Below are positions 5,792 through 8,473 of a stretch of 8,473 nt of DNA, one piece after another. Position 1 is the first letter of the stretch, and every line of letters begins with the position of its first letter. The notes beneath the pieces are model-generated. The model did no database searches and was not told the DNA's origin. It saw only the letters and a list, made by a program, of their open reading frames with translations. The position numbers were made by a program, and so were the translations under genes. Origin of the DNA: Treponema sp. (GTDB taxonomy: Bacteria; Spirochaetota; Spirochaetia; Treponematales; Treponemataceae); NCBI GenBank assembly GCA_017613485.1, contig JAGADS010000353.1, positions 1 through 8,473 of the forward strand. Direction: 5' to 3'.

Positions 5792-6487
5792 ATGAAGCAG
5801 AATGTATATGATTATTCTTTTGAATTAAGAAGATCCCGGAAGAAAAACATAACAACAACACTTACAGTGACATTTATTCTGATTATCATGCTTTCTCTTG
5901 TCTGCAATCTGGTTCTTTTTCCAGTATTTGTACGCTCGGAGTCAATGGCACCTGATATTTCCAAAAACAGTGCGGTTTTTGTGAGTCCGCTTTTCCGTAC
6001 ACCTAACCGGGGAGATCTTGTCTACCTATCAAGGCTTGATGATGAAAAACAGCCGGTTTTGCTCGCTGTTCTGAACAAAATAGTGGCATTTTTCACCTTT
6101 CAGCAGGTTGAACCATTCGGATATACCGACCGTCTTACAGGTCAGCCTTCTGTGCGCAGGGTCATGGCTCTTCCAGGGGATACGATTTACATGAAGGACT
6201 ATATGCTTTACGTAAAGCCACAGGATAAGAATCTCTATCTTTCTGAGTTTGAAATGGCAGAAAAAGAGTACAGCATACAGATTTATTCTGTTCCTGTTGA
6301 ATGGGACGGCCTTGGTTCTGCCGGAAATATGGCTCCGATGACTTTGGGTGATGACGAGTATTTTGTTCTGGCTGATAATCGCATAGAAGCCCTTGATTCC
6401 AGATTATGGGGTACCATTCCTGGTGAACGCATAAAGGGCAAAGTAATCCTTGAGTATTTCCCGTTTAAGAAATTCAGGTTTTTCTAG
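5792..6487 (+). CDS. lepB: Signal peptidase I (S26 family) with arginine at the catalytic-lysine position
   Basis: A 231-residue type I signal peptidase, which cleaves signal peptides on the outer face of the cytoplasmic membrane. A basic N-terminus (RRSRKK, 13-18) precedes one membrane helix (about 21-47). Box B is RSESMAP, with the predicted nucleophile Ser51; box C is RGDLVYLSR (73-81). Box D is VRRVMALPGD (121-130): family members have Lys-Arg here and the lysine is the general base, but this protein has Arg122-Arg123. Box E is LADNRIEALDSRLWG (193-207), matching G-D-N-R-x-x-S-x-D-S-R, but with Ala194 for the glycine and Ala200 for the serine equivalent to E. coli Ser278. Asp202 and Arg204 are kept. 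It may be a divergent or inactive paralogue, or an active variant. hemW starts 6 nt downstream, so the two form an operon. Confidence 0.9.
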   Translation: MKQNVYDYSFELRRSRKKNITTTLTVTFILIIMLSLVCNLVLFPVFVRSESMAPDISKNSAVFVSPLFRTPNRGDLVYLSRLDDEKQPVLLAVLNKIVAFFTFQQVEPFGYTDRLTGQPSVRRVMALPGDTIYMKDYMLYVKPQDKNLYLSEFEMAEKEYSIQIYSVPVEWDGLGSAGNMAPMTLGDDEYFVLADNRIEALDSRLWGTIPGERIKGKVILEYFPFKKFRFF

Positions 6488-6493
6488 TTTTTT

Positions 6494-7687
6494 ATGCAAG
6501 GCATGCCCGCTTTATATGTACATATACCGTTTTGCCTGACTAAGTGTGATTACTGTGATTTTTTTTCAATACCATGCGCCTCAAGCATTTCTGACAGGTA
6601 TATTGACGCACTCTTGGCAGAAGCTGATTATTACAGCAGGTTTTATTCATCAAAAAAAGGGTTAACTGCGTGGAAAACCATTTATATAGGAGGCGGAACA
6701 CCAAGCCTTTTGTCTCCACGACAGCTTGAACGTCTTTTAATTGGCTTAAAACAGCTTTTTCCTCAAAAAAATCCACTTGAGATAAGCGTAGAGATGAACC
6801 CTGAAACACTGAGCAGGGAGCATCTTTCTGTCATGGAGGGAACAGGTGTTACCAGGCTTTCACTGGGAATTCAGTCGTTGAATGACAGAATACTCCAGGG
6901 AGTTAAAAGACACTGCACAGCAAAAAAATGCCGTGACACGCTTGATCTTGTAAAGTCTGAATGGAAAATGGACCTTAACCTTGACGCCATTGCCGGACTG
7001 GGAGACTCATCTTCCAAAGAATTTGAATCGTCATTAAATGAAATGCTTAATTGGGAACCAGAGCATGTTTCTCTTTACACACTTACGGTAGAGGAAGGAA
7101 CACCCCTTGCACAGAGAATTGAATCCGGTGAAGAATGGAATCAGGAAGAGGCAGACAGGCAGTGGCTTACAGGACGTGACATTCTGGAAGAGCATGGTTA
7201 CGAGCAGTACGAGGTCTCAAATTTCGCAAAACCGGGACATGAGAGCATTCACAATATGGCTTACTGGAAACAGGAGGATTACATAGGTATTGGAGCCGGA
7301 GCAACAGGAAGTATCTATGATTTTTCAGGAAAAAACGGTTTTCGCTACACAAATACACGGAATATTGAGCTTTACTATAAATTCTGGACAGGAGAATCGA
7401 TAGCAGAAGAATCAATTCCGAGGGAAACAGAGATGTTACCCCTGGAAGTAGAGGAATTCGAATATCTTATGATGGGGTTGAGAACATTGACTGGAATAAA
7501 TTCTATCGAGTATAAGAAACGCTTCTCAAAACTCAGATGGTATGGCGACTTGGGAAAAAGACTTGGACAGGAAAACGGCCTTTGGAATGACTGGCAGAAA
7601 ATGAACCTTGCAAAAACATGCGGAGACAGCTATGCCCTGACAAGGGAAGGACTGCTTTTTTTGAATTCCTTCCTTACAGCCCTGTAA
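6494..7687 (+). CDS. hemW: HemW-type radical SAM heme chaperone (HemN-like)
   Basis: A 397-residue radical SAM protein. YVHIPFCLTKCDYCDFFS (8-25) contains the CxxxCxxC cluster motif (Cys14, 18, 21). The fourth cysteine of true HemN (CxxxCxxCxC) is Phe23 here, which marks HemW, a heme-binding chaperone, rather than coproporphyrinogen dehydrogenase. Further family motifs are IGGGTPSLL (65-73), EMNPE (100-104), RLSLGIQSL (121-129), YEQYEVSNFAKPG (236-248) and HNMAYW (253-258). The usual 'GxGxGAHS' loop reads GIGAGATGS (265-273), so its histidine is missing. A winged C-terminal region follows (about 315-397). The start is ATG 6494 or the in-frame ATG at 6503; neither has a good ribosome-binding site, and translation may be coupled to lepB. 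It is commonly misannotated as hemN. Confidence 0.92.
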   Translation: MQGMPALYVHIPFCLTKCDYCDFFSIPCASSISDRYIDALLAEADYYSRFYSSKKGLTAWKTIYIGGGTPSLLSPRQLERLLIGLKQLFPQKNPLEISVEMNPETLSREHLSVMEGTGVTRLSLGIQSLNDRILQGVKRHCTAKKCRDTLDLVKSEWKMDLNLDAIAGLGDSSSKEFESSLNEMLNWEPEHVSLYTLTVEEGTPLAQRIESGEEWNQEEADRQWLTGRDILEEHGYEQYEVSNFAKPGHESIHNMAYWKQEDYIGIGAGATGSIYDFSGKNGFRYTNTRNIELYYKFWTGESIAEESIPRETEMLPLEVEEFEYLMMGLRTLTGINSIEYKKRFSKLRWYGDLGKRLGQENGLWNDWQKMNLAKTCGDSYALTREGLLFLNSFLTAL

Positions 7688-7734
7688 CAGTGCGATTAAA
7701 GAGTAAAAAATTTCATTTTTTTCCTATTAGCTAC

Positions 7735-7763
7735 TTGACGTAAACGGATAAAATATTCATAAT
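7735..7763 (+). promoter_or_regulatory. Sigma-70-type promoter of the bS22/mS38-like gene
   Basis: TTGACG (7735-7740) and CATAAT (7758-7763) are 17 bp apart, each with five of six consensus bases. The transcript would begin near 7770, about 25 nt before the GTG start. This is among the best promoters in the window, suggesting strong expression, as expected for a ribosomal protein. Confidence 0.75.
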
Positions 7764-7795
7764 TGTAATACTTATACATTTTAAGGAGTATCATC

Positions 7796-7885
7796 GTGCC
7801 TTGTGGTAAGAAAAGAAAGCGCGCAAAGATAGCGACACATAAGCGCAAGAAGAAGCTTAGACGGAATCGTCATAAGAGCAAGTAA
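7796..7885 (+). CDS. AURKAIP1/COX24-domain small basic ribosomal protein (bS22/mS38-like)
   Basis: A 29-codon gene with a GTG start and AAGGAG at 7783-7788, seven nucleotides upstream. The peptide begins MPCGKKRKRAKIATHKRKKK and ends LRRNRHKSK, so more than half of the residues are K, R or H. This pattern ('MPxGKKRKRxKxATHKRKKxLRxNRHK') is what I recall for the bacterial 'AURKAIP1/COX24 domain-containing protein', abundant in Bacteroidetes databases. It is related to mitochondrial mS38 (AURKAIP1/Cox24) and to mycobacterial bS22, which sit on the small subunit near the decoding-site helix 44. It has its own promoter and terminator, so it is a monocistronic gene between hemW and dxs. A ribosomal location in this organism is inferred from the family. 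It is short enough to be missed by most gene callers. Confidence 0.88.
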   Translation: MPCGKKRKRAKIATHKRKKKLRRNRHKSK

Positions 7886-7913
7886 ACTTTTGGTTTCTTA
7901 TGATTATGCGATG

Positions 7914-7956
7914 AAAGACCGCGGTCTGTTTTAGGACTTACTGCGGTCTTTTTTTT
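7914..7956 (+). terminator. Intrinsic terminator of the bS22/mS38-like gene
   Basis: AAAGACCGC (7914-7922) pairs perfectly with GCGGTCTTT (7943-7951). Two more inner pairs are possible (G7924-C7941 and a G7923-T7942 wobble), and a run of eight T follows (7949-7956). It starts 28 nt after the stop codon and ends 23 nt before the dxs start. Confidence 0.93.
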
Positions 7957-7979
7957 ACCCTGATCATGGAGCATTACCT

Positions 7980-8473
7980 TTGTTGTTGCAGAACATTCAT
8001 TCCCCGGAGGATTTGAAAAAACTACCAGAAAACTCTCTGACTGCCCTTGCAGCGGAAATCAGGCGAAAGATTCTTGATGTTGTAGGGAAAAACGGTGGTC
8101 ATCTTGCAAGCAATCTGGGGATTGTTGAACTGACAATTGCACTCCACAGGGTTTTTAACAGTCCAAAAGATGCCATTATCTGGGATGTAAGCCATCAGTC
8201 ATATCCGCACAAACTCCTTACAGGCAGATATGATTCTTTTTCAACCCTAAGACAGAAAGACGGTATTTCAGGCTTTACACGCATCTCAGAAAGTCCCCAT
8301 GACTTTTTTGACGCAGGCCATGCATCCTCCTCAATTTCTTCTGCACTTGGACTATTGGCGGCATGGAGGCTTCAGGGCAGGAATGACAAGGTTGTTGCCG
8401 TAATAGGTGATGGTGCACTAACAGGGGGAATGGCATTTGAGGCTCTGAGTCATGCAGGCCAGCTTTCAAAAAA
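7980..8473 (+). CDS. dxs: 1-deoxy-D-xylulose-5-phosphate synthase, N-terminal part
   Basis: The first 164 codons are visible; the family is about 620-640 residues, so most lies beyond the right edge. Dxs condenses pyruvate and glyceraldehyde 3-phosphate with thiamine diphosphate, the entry step of the MEP isoprenoid pathway. Visible motifs are [10 protein letters not shown] (6-15), [20 protein letters not shown] (36-55, with the conserved His41), [15 protein letters not shown] (usually WDVGHQxYPHK), [10 protein letters not shown], and the thiamine diphosphate/Mg motif start [14 protein letters not shown] (143-156). There is no in-frame ATG near the start; three TTG codons run from 7980. The first has GGAG (7968-7971) eight nucleotides upstream and is preferred. 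An ATG at 7966 is in another frame and stops after 16 codons. No separate promoter is evident, and a strong terminator lies just upstream. Confidence 0.95.
   Translation, partial: MLLQNIHSPEDLKKLPENSLTALAAEIRRKILDVVGKNGGHLASNLGIVELTIALHRVFNSPKDAIIWDVSHQSYPHKLLTGRYDSFSTLRQKDGISGFTRISESPHDFFDAGHASSSISSALGLLAAWRLQGRNDKVVAVIGDGALTGGMAFEALSHAGQLSK

Noticed and set aside
6540..7415. Minus-strand ORFs of 82-89 codons within hemW, and similar short ones within tsaC, smpB and dxs
   Set aside because: They are antisense to well-supported conserved genes and show no recognisable features of their own.
7705..7722. A6/T7 hairpin after hemW as a terminator
   Set aside because: The stem would be only A-T pairs with no GC core, so a stable terminator is not supported.
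7966..8016. ATG at 7966 opening a 16-codon ORF before and over the dxs start
   Set aside because: It is in another frame from the clear Dxs sequence and gives a cysteine-rich nonsense peptide. The GGAG that would serve dxs overlaps its first codons.
8100..8330. Dxs substitutions (WDVSHQ for [14 protein letters not shown] for GHSSTSIS) as a sign of a non-Dxs transketolase
   Set aside because: The surrounding motifs ([30 protein letters not shown]) are specific for Dxs and the changes are conservative.

Overview
The window is about 40% GC by eye and reads as chromosomal DNA of a spirochaete, most likely a Treponema (gut or oral type). The pointers are the gene set and order (smpB, lepB and hemW next to each other, Sua5-type protein, dxs), a very large acidic protein of a kind I associate with treponemes, and the fragment of a DUF115/Maf-like protein at the left edge, a family common in spirochaetes. 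The genus call is inference (about 0.7). I see no insertion sequence, phage gene, CRISPR array, tRNA or rRNA.

Layout. Left, minus strand: the start of a DUF115/Maf-like gene (1-268), preceded by the intrinsic terminator (274-303) of a 937-residue, highly acidic, low-complexity cytoplasmic protein (338-3151). That gene has a good sigma-70-type promoter at 3259-3287. Divergently from it, on the plus strand, run a FtsB/DivIC-like membrane protein and, overlapping it by 14 nt, a Sua5/YrdC threonylcarbamoyl-AMP synthase. These meet, tail to tail with an 11-nt overlap, a minus-strand pair: smpB followed by an exported protein of unknown function. A 94-nt divergent region with an 18-bp near-palindrome between two candidate -35 boxes separates smpB from a plus-strand pair, lepB (signal peptidase I) and hemW. 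After hemW, a near-consensus promoter drives a 29-codon gene for an AURKAIP1/COX24-domain (bS22/mS38-like) ribosomal protein, which ends in a strong terminator. The 5' part of dxs (TTG start) runs off the right edge.

How the genes work together: this is mainly a housekeeping segment of translation and its quality control (Sua5-type tRNA modification, SmpB trans-translation, the bS22-like peptide), cell envelope and division (FtsB-like protein, signal peptidase, exported protein), heme-chaperone-type radical SAM chemistry (HemW) and isoprenoid precursor synthesis (Dxs). I do not see an obvious new multi-gene system. The points most worth following are the signal peptidase whose catalytic-lysine position is arginine and whose box E is also altered, the tiny ribosomal protein gene, the giant acidic repeat protein, and the palindrome between the smpB and lepB promoters.
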